This document shows positions 27,366-36,109 of a stretch of DNA of 64,000 nt, one piece after another. Under the pieces are notes generated by a model. The model saw only the letters and a list, made by a program, of their open reading frames with translations. It was not told the DNA's origin and made no database searches. Position numbers and translations under genes: made by a program. Position 1 is the stretch's first letter; each line of letters starts with the position of its first letter. The stretch is from Streptomyces albireticuli (lineage in GTDB: Bacteria > Actinomycetota > Actinomycetes > Streptomycetales > Streptomycetaceae). The stretch covers positions 102,782 through 166,781 of the forward strand of contig NZ_JAJQQS010000021.1 in the NCBI RefSeq assembly GCF_021228125.1, given 5' to 3'.

Positions 27366-27965
27366 TCATGACGCGCATGGCGATGTCTCTGCGGTGCACG
27401 TCGAGGCGGCGCGACCGTACCAAAGCGTCCCCTCGCCGTAGCGACGGGCCCTCAGTGCCGCGAACCCGTCCGGCCAGGGGAATTCCCCGCCCCTGGTGCT
27501 GCGCTCCACGGTGACCAGCGCCTCGTCGGCAAGCCAGCCCTGGGTGCGGAGTGTGAGGAGAATCTCGCACAGCGCGGCGTCCTCGACCACGTAGGGCGGG
27601 TCGAGGAACACCACGTCGTACGGGTGGGTGGGCGCGGGACCGGCGACGACCTGCTCGGCCTTGCCGGCCCGGACCTCGGCACCCGGCAGGCCGACCGCGC
27701 GGATGTTGTCCCGGATGGTGCGGACGGCGCGGGCGTCGGCCTCCACCAGCAGGGCGTGCGCGGCGCCGCGCGAGAGCGCCTCCAGGCCGACCGCGCCGGA
27801 CCCGCCGTAGAGGTCCAGGACGCGCGCGCCTTCCAGGGGGCCGTACAGCGACTCCCAGGTGGAGAACAGGCCCTCGCGCGCCCGGTCGGAGGTCGGGCGG
27901 GTGCCCGTGCCGGGCGGCACGGCGAGGCGGCGTCCGCCGGCGGTGCCGGCGATCACGCGGGTCAT
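27366..27965 (-). CDS. rsmD: 16S rRNA (guanine966-N2)-methyltransferase RsmD
   Basis: 199 residues starting MTRVIAGTAGGRRLAVPPG. The family marks are RPTSDRAREGLFSTW near 24-38, SAM-binding VLDLYGGSGAVGLEAL near 50-65 and the catalytic DPPY in VVFLDPPYVV. It methylates 16S rRNA on the 30S subunit. The ATG at 27965 has AGGA 4 nt upstream. rsmD directly upstream of coaD is a widespread bacterial pairing. The last 20 residues (ASTCTAETSPCAS) are atypical and low-complexity. Confidence 0.94.
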   Translation of the reverse strand: MTRVIAGTAGGRRLAVPPGTGTRPTSDRAREGLFSTWESLYGPLEGARVLDLYGGSGAVGLEALSRGAAHALLVEADARAVRTIRDNIRAVGLPGAEVRAGKAEQVVAGPAPTHPYDVVFLDPPYVVEDAALCEILLTLRTQGWLADEALVTVERSTRGGEFPWPDGFAALRARRYGEGTLWYGRAASTCTAETSPCAS

Positions 27966-28053
27966 CGGTCCTGGTGTCCTTTGTGCTGGGTGACGGGGCG
28001 GCGGCCCGGTACGGGCGGCCGCCACCCCATCAGCCTAGGCCGTCGGCGCGGGG

Positions 28054-28572
28054 TCAGCCCTGCGCGGTGTCCCTGGCCGCTCCCACCAGGGCCGGCGAGG
28101 CGTACCGCGACCAGGACATGCAGCCGTCGGGCGGGCAGTACTCCGGGCGGCGCGGGTCGTGGCCGAGCTCCCGGAGCTTGGTGCGCACGGAGTCGGGCGT
28201 ACGGCCGAAGCGGGCGGCCGTCCGGGCGATGCTCTCACCCGCGTGGAAGCGCTGGGTGAGGTCCTCCTCGTGCTGCGGGATCCACGGGGCGCCGTGGCCG
28301 GGGAACAGCTCGCGCAGGACGTCGCGGTCGGGGATCGGCTCGGCGACGTCGGCGACGAGGGCGAGGGCGCGCAGGGCGCGGTTGAGCGCGATGCGCAGCG
28401 GCGGGACGTCGGTGAGGGGCAGGGTGAGCGTGCCGGAGGCGAGCGGGGTCTCCGGCGCGTCCTCCTGCCAGCCGGTGAGGGTCAGGGTGACGGTGGTGTC
28501 GTCGTCGCTGGCGAGCTCGATCCGGAAGATCTTGTCGCCGAGCGGCAGTTCATTGATGTGACGGAACGACAT
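28054..28572 (-). CDS. Hypothetical protein with C-terminal helix-turn-helix-like segment
   Basis: 172 residues, MSFRHINELPLGDKIFRIEL. The N-terminal two thirds alternate strands and helices with no family I recognise. Residues around 110-140 (HAGESIARTAARFGRTPDSV then RTKLRELGH) look like a helix-turn-helix or Myb/SANT-like unit. The tail contains CPPDGC, a possible metal or disulfide pair, followed by MSWSRYASPAL. Codon use is normal for the neighbourhood. It lies between recG and rsmD with its own gap on each side; the recG terminator stands upstream. Confidence 0.7.
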   Translation of the reverse strand: MSFRHINELPLGDKIFRIELASDDDTTVTLTLTGWQEDAPETPLASGTLTLPLTDVPPLRIALNRALRALALVADVAEPIPDRDVLRELFPGHGAPWIPQHEEDLTQRFHAGESIARTAARFGRTPDSVRTKLRELGHDPRRPEYCPPDGCMSWSRYASPALVGAARDTAQG

Positions 28573-28666
28573 GAATGAGCCCCCAATGGTCCAAGTCCGC
28601 CCATCCGTTTATGGATTGGCTCGGACTGTGTCCATTCTCCCAGGGGGGTCTGACAATCGACCGGGT

Positions 28667-28693
28667 CCGAAGGGCCCCGGAAGGGCCCTTCGG
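28667..28693 (-). terminator. Terminator of recG
   Basis: Perfect 11-bp stem CCGAAGGGCCC/GGGCCCTTCGG with loop CGGAA, 10 nt after the recG stop. Confidence 0.8.
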
Positions 28694-28703
28694 GGAACCT
28701 CTT

Positions 28704-30908
28704 TCAGCCCTTCTCCAGGTACTGCTCGCGGTCCTTGTCGAGCAGGGCGTCCAGGGCGGTGCGCAGGTCGGGCAGGCCGGTGAGCTCGGGGTCGGCGGCG
28801 ACCACGGCGGTGGCCTCCTCGCGGGCGGCCGCGATGACCTCCTCGTCGTCGATGACGGTGAGCATCCGCAGGGAGGACCGGACGCCGGACTGCGCCTGGC
28901 CGAGCACATCGCCCTCGCGGCGCTGCTCCAGGTCGATGCGGGAGAGCTCGAAGCCGTCCAGGGTGCCGGCGACCGCGGTGAGCCGGGCGCGTGCCGGGGA
29001 CGCCTCCGGCATCTCGCTGACCAGCAGGCACAGGCCGGGGGCGGAGCCCCGGCCGACGCGGCCGCGCAGCTGGTGCAGCTGGGAGACGCCGAACCGGTCG
29101 GCGTCCATGATCACCATGGCGGTGGCGTTGGGGACGTTGACGCCCACCTCGATGACGGTGGTGGCGACCAGGACGTCGGCCTGCCCGGCGGCGAAGCGGC
29201 GCATGACGTCGTCCTTGGCGTCGGGCTGCATCCGGCCGTGCAGCACCTCGACGCGCAGTCCGGCGAGCGGCCCCTTGGTGAGCTGCGCGGCGATGTCGAG
29301 GACGGCGAGGGGCGGGCGCTTCTCCGCGTCGTCCTCGGCGGACTTCTTCTTCGGCGTGTCCTCCTCGTCGCCGATGCGCGGGCAGACCACGTACGCCTGG
29401 TGGCCGCCGGCGACCTCCTCGCGCACCCGCTCCCAGGCGCGGGCCAGGAAGTGCGGCTTGTCCTTGGCCGGCACGACATGGGTGGCGATGGGCGAGCGGC
29501 CGGCCGGGAGCTGGTCGAGGACGGAGGTCTCCAGGTCGCCGAAGACGGTCATGGCGACGGTCCGCGGGATGGGGGTCGCGGTCATCACCAGCAGGTGCGG
29601 GGGCTGCTTGCCCTTCGAGCGGAGGGCGTCGCGCTGCTCGACGCCGAACCGGTGCTGCTCGTCCACCACGACCAGGCCGAGGTCGTGGAAGCGCACCTTG
29701 TCCTCGATCAGGGCGTGGGTGCCGATGACGATGCCCGCCTCGCCCGTGATCAGGTCCAGGAGCGCGGCCCGGCGCGCGGCGGCGCCCATGGAGCCGGTGA
29801 GCAGCACCACCTTGGTGCCGCGCTCGGCCCCGCCGAGCATGCCGCCCTCGGCGAGCTCGCCCATCATCTCGGTGATCGACCGGTGGTGCTGCTGGGCGAG
29901 CACCTCGGTGGGGGCGAGCATCGCGGCCTGGCCGCCGGCGTCCACGACGCCGAGCATGGCGCGCAGGGCGACCATGGTCTTGCCCGAGCCGACCTCGCCC
30001 TGGAGGAGGCGGTGCATGGGGTGCTCGGTGGCCAGGTCGTCGAAGATCTCGGCGGAGACCTTGCGCTGGCCGTCGGTGAGGGTGAAGGGCAGCTTGGCGT
30101 CGAAGGCGGTGAGGAGGCCGTCCGCGGCGGGCTTGCGGGCGACGGCCGGGAGCTGGCCGTCGGCGTGCCGGCGGCGGGCGAGGGCGACCTGGAGGACGAA
30201 CGCCTCGTCCCACTTCAGCCGGGCCCGGGCGTCCTCGATGTCGGCCTTCGAGCCCGGCCGGTGGACCTTGCGGAAGGCGTCGGCGAGCTCGGCCAGGCCC
30301 CGGCCGTCGCGCAGCGCGGCGGGCAGCGGGTCGACGATGTTCTCCCAGTGCTCGGCCTCGAAGAGGTCGAGCAGGGTGTCCACGGCCTTGGTGAGCTTCC
30401 AGGACTGGAACTGCTTGCAGGCGGGGTAGATGGGCAGCAGCCGGCCGGCGAAGGACTCCACGGCCCCGGCGGAGGTGCCGCCGTCCTTGTCGAGCAGTTC
30501 GTAGTCGGGGTGGAGGAGCTGCCGGGTCCGGTTGAAGACGGAGACCTTGCCCGCGAACATGCCGCGGCGGCCGGGCAGCAGCTCCTTCTCCCGCGCGTAG
30601 GCGCCCCGGCCGAAGAAGACCAGGGTCAGCGAGCCGCTGCCGTCGGTGACGACCACTTCGAGGCGGACGCCCTTGCCGTGGTTGAACGTCTTCATGGCGG
30701 CCTTGGCGACCTGCGCGACGACCGTGACGTGCTCGTCGAGCGGCAGGTCGGCGAGGCGGGTCAGCTCACCGCGCTCGGCGTAGCGGCGCGGGTAGTGGTG
30801 CAGCAGGTCGCCGACGGTGTGCAGGTCGAGGTGCTCGGCCATCACCTTCGCGGTGTTGCCGCCGAGGATCTTCTTCAGGGGTTCTTGCAGCGCGGGCACG
30901 CCGTCCAT
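28704..30908 (-). CDS. recG: ATP-dependent DNA helicase RecG
   Basis: Remodels stalled replication forks and Holliday junctions. 734 residues. The N-terminal wedge (OB-fold) domain includes LTLVFFGRGAY. The helicase core has Walker A LLQGEVGSGKTMVALRAML, DEQH in VVVDEQHRFGV, MTATPIPRT, GRMQPDAKDDVMRRF and the C-terminal QLRGRVGRG. ATG at 30908 (MDGVPALQEPLKK); the longer open frame upstream is non-homologous. A Lys/Glu-rich insert (TPKKKSAEDDAEKRPP) lies in the second RecA domain. 37 nt downstream of the FakA-like gene. Confidence 0.96.
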   Translation of the reverse strand: MDGVPALQEPLKKILGGNTAKVMAEHLDLHTVGDLLHHYPRRYAERGELTRLADLPLDEHVTVVAQVAKAAMKTFNHGKGVRLEVVVTDGSGSLTLVFFGRGAYAREKELLPGRRGMFAGKVSVFNRTRQLLHPDYELLDKDGGTSAGAVESFAGRLLPIYPACKQFQSWKLTKAVDTLLDLFEAEHWENIVDPLPAALRDGRGLAELADAFRKVHRPGSKADIEDARARLKWDEAFVLQVALARRRHADGQLPAVARKPAADGLLTAFDAKLPFTLTDGQRKVSAEIFDDLATEHPMHRLLQGEVGSGKTMVALRAMLGVVDAGGQAAMLAPTEVLAQQHHRSITEMMGELAEGGMLGGAERGTKVVLLTGSMGAAARRAALLDLITGEAGIVIGTHALIEDKVRFHDLGLVVVDEQHRFGVEQRDALRSKGKQPPHLLVMTATPIPRTVAMTVFGDLETSVLDQLPAGRSPIATHVVPAKDKPHFLARAWERVREEVAGGHQAYVVCPRIGDEEDTPKKKSAEDDAEKRPPLAVLDIAAQLTKGPLAGLRVEVLHGRMQPDAKDDVMRRFAAGQADVLVATTVIEVGVNVPNATAMVIMDADRFGVSQLHQLRGRVGRGSAPGLCLLVSEMPEASPARARLTAVAGTLDGFELSRIDLEQRREGDVLGQAQSGVRSSLRMLTVIDDEEVIAAAREEATAVVAADPELTGLPDLRTALDALLDKDREQYLEKG

Positions 30909-30945
30909 TGCACACCATGGGTGTGACAGAGCGGGGCACCCGCCG

Positions 30946-32649
30946 TCATTCGATGCCGATGAGCAGCGGCGCGGACTGCTGCCCGCCGCGGTAGACGACG
31001 GTGTCCACGGCGAGGTGGCCGTCGCGTACGTACCGCTCCAGGCGGTCGGCGACGGCGCCGGGGACGCCCGCGCCGAGGACGAGGGTGACCAGCTCGCCGC
31101 CGGCGGCGAGCATCCGGTCGAGGACGGTCTCGGCGGTGGCGGCCAGCTCGGCGCCGATGACGGCGACGTCGCCGTCGATGAGGCCGAGCACGTCCCCGGC
31201 CTGGCAGACGCCGGCCATGGTCCAGGACTGCCGTTCGGCGACGGCCAGCTCGGCGTAGCGGGTGGCACCGGCGGCGGAGGTCATGGCGACGACGTCCTCG
31301 TCGAAGCGGCGGCCCGGCTCGTGGACGGCGAGCGCGGCGATGCCCTGGACGGCGGCGCGGGTGGGGATGAGGGCGACGCGTACGCCCTCGGCCCGCGCCT
31401 GCTCGGCGGCGGCGGCCGCGGTGTGCCGGAGCTCGGGGTCGTTGGGCAGCAGGACGACCTCGCGCGCGTGCGCGCGCCGGATGGCCTCCAGGAGCTCCCC
31501 GCTGGCGGGCGGCTCCCCCGGGCGGGTCGCGACGACGGTGGCTCCGGCCTCCGCGCACAGTCCGGCCAGGCCCTCCCCGGGCACGACGGCCACGACGGCC
31601 CGCTGCGCGGGCTCCCGGGTGCGGGGGGCGGTGGCGCCGCCGGAGCCGAAGTGGGTGATGCGGATCCGGTGGGGGCGGCCGGCGTCGACGCCGGCCTCGA
31701 CGGCCGCTCCGGCGTCGTCCACATGGACGTGGACGTTCCAGAGGCCGTCACCGCCGACGACCACGAGGGAGTCGCCGAGCGCGTCGAGCCGGGTCCGCAG
31801 CCGGGCCACGGCGGCGTCGTCGGCCTCCAGGAGGTAGATCACCTCGAAGGCGGGGGTGGTGCCGGTGCCGCCCGCGGGCTCCGGACGGCAGGCTTCCGCC
31901 GCCCCGGGTTCCGGGACGGTCCCGGTCATCGCCTGCCACGCGCGGGGGGCGCGGCCGTCGGGTGCGCCCTTCGGCGCCGGTGCCCCCGAGAGCGCCCGCG
32001 CCAGCGCGCCGAGCACCTCCACGAGGCCGAGGCCGCCGGCGTCGACGACCCCGGCGCGGCCCAGGACGTCGAGCTGGCCGGGGGTGACGGCGAGTGCCGT
32101 GCGGGCCGCCTCGTCGGCGGCGCGGGCCACCGTCGCGACGTCGCCGGGGGTACGCGAGGCGGCCTCGGAGGCGGCCGTGGCGACGGTCAGGACGGTGCCC
32201 TCGACGGGGCGGGCGACCCCTTCGTAGGCGGAGGCCACGGCCCGGCGGAGCCCTTGGCGGAGCAGTTCGGCGTGGTCGGAGGGGGCTGTGGGGGCGGTGA
32301 GGACCTCGGCCATGCCGCGGAGGAGCTGCGCGAGGATGGTGCCGGAGTTGCCGCGCGCGCCTATGAGGGCGCCGTGGGCCATCGCCCGGACGGCGTCGGG
32401 GAGGGTGGGGTGGGAGGCGGGGCCCGCGGTGGCGTGGCCGTCGAAGACCGCCTCGACCGCCCGGGCCGCGGACTCGACGGTCAGGTAGAGGTTGGTGCCG
32501 GTGTCACCGTCCGCGACGGGGTAGACGTTGATCGCGTCGATCTCCTCGCGGGCCCGGCCGAGCGCGTCGAGGGCGAGGGCGCACCAGGTGCGCACCACCT
32601 CCGCGGCCTGGGGGCACCCCCGGACGGAGTCTGGGGGAGAGTCCGGCAC
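30946..32649 (-). CDS. FakA-like DAK2-domain kinase
   Basis: 567 residues. The N-terminal DAK2 (dihydroxyacetone kinase L-like) domain contains NVYPVADGDTGTNLYLT near residues 41-57, whose aspartates bind Mg-ATP, and ALIGARGNSGTILAQLLRG. A middle domain follows, then a C-terminal part with IRRAHAREVVLLPNDPEL and VYRGGQQSAPLLIGIE. This is the layout of FakA, which phosphorylates fatty acids held by a FakB protein, and of the DAK2 protein that always lies upstream of recG. No FakB (DegV) gene is in the window. GTG start at 32649. The 357-nt gap to rpmB contains a GAAA-capped hairpin (32877-32894). Confidence 0.87.
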   Translation of the reverse strand: MPDSPPDSVRGCPQAAEVVRTWCALALDALGRAREEIDAINVYPVADGDTGTNLYLTVESAARAVEAVFDGHATAGPASHPTLPDAVRAMAHGALIGARGNSGTILAQLLRGMAEVLTAPTAPSDHAELLRQGLRRAVASAYEGVARPVEGTVLTVATAASEAASRTPGDVATVARAADEAARTALAVTPGQLDVLGRAGVVDAGGLGLVEVLGALARALSGAPAPKGAPDGRAPRAWQAMTGTVPEPGAAEACRPEPAGGTGTTPAFEVIYLLEADDAAVARLRTRLDALGDSLVVVGGDGLWNVHVHVDDAGAAVEAGVDAGRPHRIRITHFGSGGATAPRTREPAQRAVVAVVPGEGLAGLCAEAGATVVATRPGEPPASGELLEAIRRAHAREVVLLPNDPELRHTAAAAAEQARAEGVRVALIPTRAAVQGIAALAVHEPGRRFDEDVVAMTSAAGATRYAELAVAERQSWTMAGVCQAGDVLGLIDGDVAVIGAELAATAETVLDRMLAAGGELVTLVLGAGVPGAVADRLERYVRDGHLAVDTVVYRGGQQSAPLLIGIE

Positions 32650-32876
32650 CTGTGTCCTCCTGGGGGCTTCGGGGCGGTGGTCCTCGGTGATCCGCAGCGT
32701 AGCCCCGGGCGGGCGGCGGGAGCCCGGGGTGGCCGACCGTGACCGGTCCGCGGCGGGTCCGTGACCGGTCGGGGGCGGCTCGGGGGCGGGCCGCGACGGG
32801 TCCGCGGCGGGACCACGACAAGAACAGCCATGGTAGTTTCGTTGTACGGGAGCGGTCGTTGTATGCTGCTCCGGTT

Positions 32877-32894
32877 GCCCGATGAAAATCGGGC
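32877..32894 (+). promoter_or_regulatory. GNRA-capped hairpin in the rpmB upstream region
   Basis: GCCCGAT-GAAA-ATCGGGC, a perfect 7-bp stem with a GNRA tetraloop, 115 nt upstream of rpmB. Its role is unknown; together with the element at 32964 it may structure the rpmB leader. Confidence 0.4.
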
Positions 32895-32963
32895 CATACC
32901 CCCCTGACTTTGCCGGTCACTGCTTCAGAGATCTCGGCACGCAGGGATTCACCGTACGTGCCT

Positions 32964-32992
32964 GTTGTCCCCGCGTGAGCGGGGGTGACCCG
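32964..32992 (+). repeat. CRISPR type I-E-like repeat element, copy 1
   Basis: 29 bp that looks like a type I-E repeat: hairpin CCCCGC-GTGA-GCGGGG at 32969-32984, flanked by GTTGT and GTGACCCG. It ends 4 nt before the GGAG of rpmB. It is 24/29 identical to copy 2 at 33200-33228. Confidence 0.6.
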
Positions 32993-33007
32993 TCTTTGGA
33001 GTAACCC

Positions 33008-33193
33008 GTGGCTGCCAACTGCGACGTCTGCGGCAAGGGGCCGGGCTTCGGCAACGCTATTTCGCACTCGCACCGCCGTACCCCCCGTCGTTGGAACCCC
33101 AACATCCAGCGGGTGCGCGCAGTGATCGGGCGCACGCCGAAGCGGATCAACGCCTGCACCTCTTGCATCAAGGCCGGCAAGGTCTCGCGCTAG
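33008..33193 (+). CDS. rpmB: 50S ribosomal protein L28 (zinc-ribbon form)
   Basis: 61 residues after a GTG start: AANCDVCGKGPGFGNAISHS, then the basic HRRTPRRWNPNIQ and CTSCIKAGKVSR. The two CxxC pairs mark the zinc-binding C+ paralogue; Streptomyces usually also keep a zinc-free copy elsewhere. GGAG at 32997-33000 is 7 nt before the GTG. The gene is bracketed by two CRISPR-repeat-like elements. I see no Zur-type palindrome nearby, so this is probably the housekeeping copy. Confidence 0.95.
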   Translation: MAANCDVCGKGPGFGNAISHSHRRTPRRWNPNIQRVRAVIGRTPKRINACTSCIKAGKVSR

Positions 33194-33199
33194 CGAGTG

Positions 33200-33228
33200 G
33201 TTCTCCCCGCGCAAGCGGGGGTGAGTCG
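33200..33228 (+). repeat. CRISPR type I-E-like repeat element, copy 2
   Basis: 29 bp beginning 6 nt after the rpmB stop: hairpin CCCCGC-GCAA-GCGGGG at 33205-33220. Differences from copy 1 lie in the loop (GTGA versus GCAA, both GNRA) and near the ends. No spacer-sized periodicity and no cas gene is present. Confidence 0.6.
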
Positions 33229-33277
33229 GCCCCGCGGTGACGTTCGCGTCGCGCGGAGCCCCCTCCGGTTGCCTTGG

Positions 33278-33311
33278 AAGCCGGTCCACCTCTTGGTGGG
33301 CCGGCTTTTCG
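33278..33311 (+). terminator. Intrinsic terminator of rpmB
   Basis: Stem AAGCCGGTCCACC (33278-33290) with GGTGGGCCGGCTT (33295-33307), one G-T wobble, TCTT loop, running into a T-tract. Confidence 0.85.
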
Positions 33312-33378
33312 CATGCCCGGGCGGCCCCGAGGCGGCGGTGCGGGACCGCCGCCGTGGTGCCGGGTACGCGGCGCGGGG

Positions 33379-34212
33379 TCAGGCCCGGAAGCGCCAGCCG
33401 TGGTCGACGGGGCCGATGCCCTCGCCCAGCGGGAAGCCCGCCGCGATGGCCCCGGTGACGTACTCCTTGGCCGCCGCCACGGCTTCGGGGACCGTACCGC
33501 CCTTGGCGAGCCCGGAGGCGACGGCGCTGGCGAGCGTGCAGCCGGTGCCGTGGGTGTGGCGGTTGTCGTGACGGGGTGCCCGGAACCAGTGTTCCTCGGC
33601 GCCGTCGGTCAGCAGGTCCACGGCGTCGTGCCCGCCGGGCAGGTGCCCGCCCTTGATCAGCGCCCAGGCGGGTCCGTGGGCGAGCAGGGCCTCGGCCGCC
33701 CGGCGGAGGCCGTCCTCGGTAGTCACGCGTACGCCCGTGAGCCAGGCGACCTCGTCGAGGTTGGGGGTGGCCACGGTCGCGGCGGGCAGCAGCTCGCGCC
33801 GGACGGCGTCCAGGGCCGAGGCGTCGAGCAGCGGGTCGCCGTGTTTGGAGATGCCGACGGGGTCGACGACCACGGGGACACCGGAGGATTTGATTCCGGC
33901 GAGGAGTCCGGCGACGGTCTCCACCAGCTCGGCGGAGGCGAGCATTCCGGTCTTGACGGCCTGGACCCCGATGTCGTCGACGACACTGCGGAACTGCGCC
34001 CGCACCACATCGGCGGGCAGCGGCCAGGCCCCCTGCACCCCGCGCGAGTTCTGGGCGGTCACGGCGGTGAGCACGCTCATCCCGTGCACGCCGAGCGCGA
34101 GCATGGTCTTCAGGTCGGCCTGGATGCCCGCACCGCCGCCGGAGTCGGATCCGGCGACGGTCAGCACGCGCGGGGGCACCGGCGGTGCCAGGGGGAGGCT
34201 CGGTATCGGCAT
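33379..34212 (-). CDS. thiD: Hydroxymethylpyrimidine (phosphate) kinase ThiD
   Basis: Phosphorylates HMP and HMP-P for thiamine pyrophosphate synthesis. 277 residues of the ribokinase fold. VAGSDSGGGAGIQADLKT near residues 19-36 binds the pyrimidine, VVVDPVGISKHG lies mid-protein, and the anion-hole motif HGTGCTLASAVASGL is near 230. It lies 10 nt downstream of thiL on the same strand, so the two thiamine kinases form an operon. Confidence 0.95.
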   Translation of the reverse strand: MPIPSLPLAPPVPPRVLTVAGSDSGGGAGIQADLKTMLALGVHGMSVLTAVTAQNSRGVQGAWPLPADVVRAQFRSVVDDIGVQAVKTGMLASAELVETVAGLLAGIKSSGVPVVVDPVGISKHGDPLLDASALDAVRRELLPAATVATPNLDEVAWLTGVRVTTEDGLRRAAEALLAHGPAWALIKGGHLPGGHDAVDLLTDGAEEHWFRAPRHDNRHTHGTGCTLASAVASGLAKGGTVPEAVAAAKEYVTGAIAAGFPLGEGIGPVDHGWRFRA

Positions 34213-34222
34213 GCGGCCGAAT

Positions 34223-35221
34223 CTACCCCGCGGGGCGGCCGCTTCCGGAGGGGTCCTCGGGCTCGGCGTCCCCGAAGTGGTCCCAGCCGCCGGCCTTGTC
34301 CCAGGGCGCGCCGTCGACGGTGACCTGGGGCAGGGCGGAGGGGTTGACCACCTCGCCGATGACCTTCCAGCGCGCGGGCAGCTTCACGTCCGGCGGGAAG
34401 GTCGCCACGATGGCGTGGTCCTCTCCCCCGGTCAGCACCCACTGGAGCGGGTCGACGCCGACGGCCTGTCCGATGTCGGACATCTGGGTCGGTACGTCGA
34501 TCGCGGCCGTCCGCAGGTCGATCCGGACCTTGCTGGCCTCGGCGATGTGCCCGAGGTCGGCGATCAGGCCGTCGCTGATGTCCGTCATGGCCGTCGCGCC
34601 GAGCCCGGCGGCCGCGGGGCCCGCGTGGTACGGCGGCTCCGGGCGGCGGTGGGCCTCGACGAAGGCCCGCGGCGAGCGGAAGCCGCGGGCGAGGACCGCG
34701 TGCCCGGCCGCGGACCAGCCGAGCCAGCCGGTGACCGCGACCACGTCGCCCGGCTGGGCGCCGGAGCGGGTGACGGGCTCGTGGTTACGCAGGTCCCCCA
34801 GGGCCGTGATGGCCACGGTGATGGTGTCACCGCGCACCACGTCGCCGCCGACCACGGCCGCGCCGGCGACCTGGCACTCGTCCCGGATGCCGTCCATCAG
34901 CTCGGTCGGCCAGGTGACCGGGAGTTCGGCGGGCACGACCAGGCCCAGCAGGATCGCGGTGGGCACCGCGCCCATCGCGGCGATGTCCGCGAGGTTCTGC
35001 GCGGCCGCCTTACGGCCGACGTCGTACGCGGTGGACCAGTCGCGGCGGAAGTGCCGCCCCTCGAGGAGCACGTCCGTACTGGCCACGACCCTACGGTCGG
35101 GCGCAGCCACCACCGCGGCGTCGTCACCCGGCCCGAGCCGGACCGCAGGGGTGGTGGTGAGCCGGGAGGTCAGCTCTCTGATGAGCCCGAACTCCCCCAA
35201 CTCGCCCACGGTGCCTTTCAC
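34223..35221 (-). CDS. thiL: Thiamine-monophosphate kinase ThiL
   Basis: Last step of thiamine pyrophosphate synthesis. 332 residues of the PurM/AIR synthase-like fold. It shows LGPGDDAAVV near 30, STDVLLEGRHF, the Mg-binding NLADIAAMGA and VVGGDVVRGD, then MTDISDGLIADLGHIAE and TGGEDHAIVATF. GTG at 35221 has AGGAGGAG 4 nt upstream, overriding the longer frame to 35329. It heads the thiL-thiD operon and is divergent from the RAM-domain gene. Confidence 0.95.
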   Translation of the reverse strand: MKGTVGELGEFGLIRELTSRLTTTPAVRLGPGDDAAVVAAPDRRVVASTDVLLEGRHFRRDWSTAYDVGRKAAAQNLADIAAMGAVPTAILLGLVVPAELPVTWPTELMDGIRDECQVAGAAVVGGDVVRGDTITVAITALGDLRNHEPVTRSGAQPGDVVAVTGWLGWSAAGHAVLARGFRSPRAFVEAHRRPEPPYHAGPAAAGLGATAMTDISDGLIADLGHIAEASKVRIDLRTAAIDVPTQMSDIGQAVGVDPLQWVLTGGEDHAIVATFPPDVKLPARWKVIGEVVNPSALPQVTVDGAPWDKAGGWDHFGDAEPEDPSGSGRPAG

Positions 35222-35358
35222 TGAGCTCCTCCTAGGAGTATCGGTTGTGACATGCGCCGCGCCGCGCAGGCAGCGCGGGTCTCCCCGCGCCGTACGGCGA
35301 CGCGGTACCGTGGCGTCTCTTCTCCCCACATGATCCTCGTAGCCGCCCTGGAGGTTCC

Positions 35359-35592
35359 GTGGTACAGGCGTACATCCTGATCCAGACCGAGGTCGGCAAA
35401 GCGTCGACCGTCGCCGAAGTCATCGCAAAGATCGCGGGGGTGATCCAGGCCGAGGACGTGACCGGGCCGTACGACGTGATCGTCCGCGCTCAGGCCGACA
35501 CCGTGGACGCGCTCGGCCGCATGGTGGTCGCCAAGATCCAGTCGGTGGAGGGCATCACCCGCACCCTGACCTGCCCGGTCGTCCATCTCTAG
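35359..35592 (+). CDS. Stand-alone Lrp/AsnC ligand-binding (RAM) domain protein
   Basis: 77 residues, GTG start (product VQAYILIQTEVGKASTVAEV). The whole length corresponds to the Lrp/AsnC C-terminal RAM domain with its alternating beta-alpha-beta pattern and the GPYDVIVRAQADTVDALG segment. There is no DNA-binding domain. Such demi-Lrp proteins assemble into rings and may bind amino acids or partner Lrp regulators; the target here is unknown. GGAGG lies at 35350. It precedes the DUF3515 lipoprotein gene by 20 nt. Confidence 0.88.
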   Translation: MVQAYILIQTEVGKASTVAEVIAKIAGVIQAEDVTGPYDVIVRAQADTVDALGRMVVAKIQSVEGITRTLTCPVVHL

Positions 35593-35612
35593 GTCCCCCG
35601 TATGCTCGGCCG

Positions 35613-36109
35613 GTGAAGTCCTCGCTCCGCCGGTCGCTCGCCCTGCCCGCTCTCCTCGTGCTCTGCGCCGCCGGCTGCTCGTCGGCCGGCGGTCCGGCGG
35701 GGCCCTCGGTCCCCACGCCACCGGCGCGGGCCGCCGGGCTCTGCCGGGCACTGCACGCGAAGCTTCCCGATTCCGTGAACGAGCTCCGGCGGGGCACCAC
35801 CGACCCCGTCTCGGACTTCACGGCCGTCTGGGGAAGCCCCGCGATCGAGCTGCGCTGCGGAGTCCCCAAGCCCGAGGTCGTCACGGAGGGGAACCCACAT
35901 TACGACCCCAACGCGCCGTCGGTGGAGATCGACGGCGTGGAGTGGCTGGCCGAGCGGCGGTCGGACGGCAGCGTCCGCTGCACCACGGTGCACCGTGAGG
36001 CGTACGTCGAGGTGACCCTGCCGAAGAAGGTCACCGGCGACGCCGGCGATCTCGGTGCGCTCACCGATCTCGCCGGCGCCGTCGCCGGGACCGTCCCCAT
36101 CGGGATCGT

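Noticed and set aside
32650..33007. Zur-type zinc operator for the zinc-ribbon rpmB
   Set aside because: I looked for the AT-rich TGaaAaTGaTTttCA-like palindrome and found none.
32964..33228. Calling a CRISPR array at rpmB
   Set aside because: Only two repeat-like copies exist, 207 nt apart with a ribosomal protein gene between them; there are no regular spacers and no cas genes.
32504..33289. A minus-strand frame across rpmB with translations such as HPRLRGEN
   Set aside because: This is the typical spurious translation of CRISPR-like repeat DNA, and the frame overlaps rpmB and the start of the FakA-like gene.
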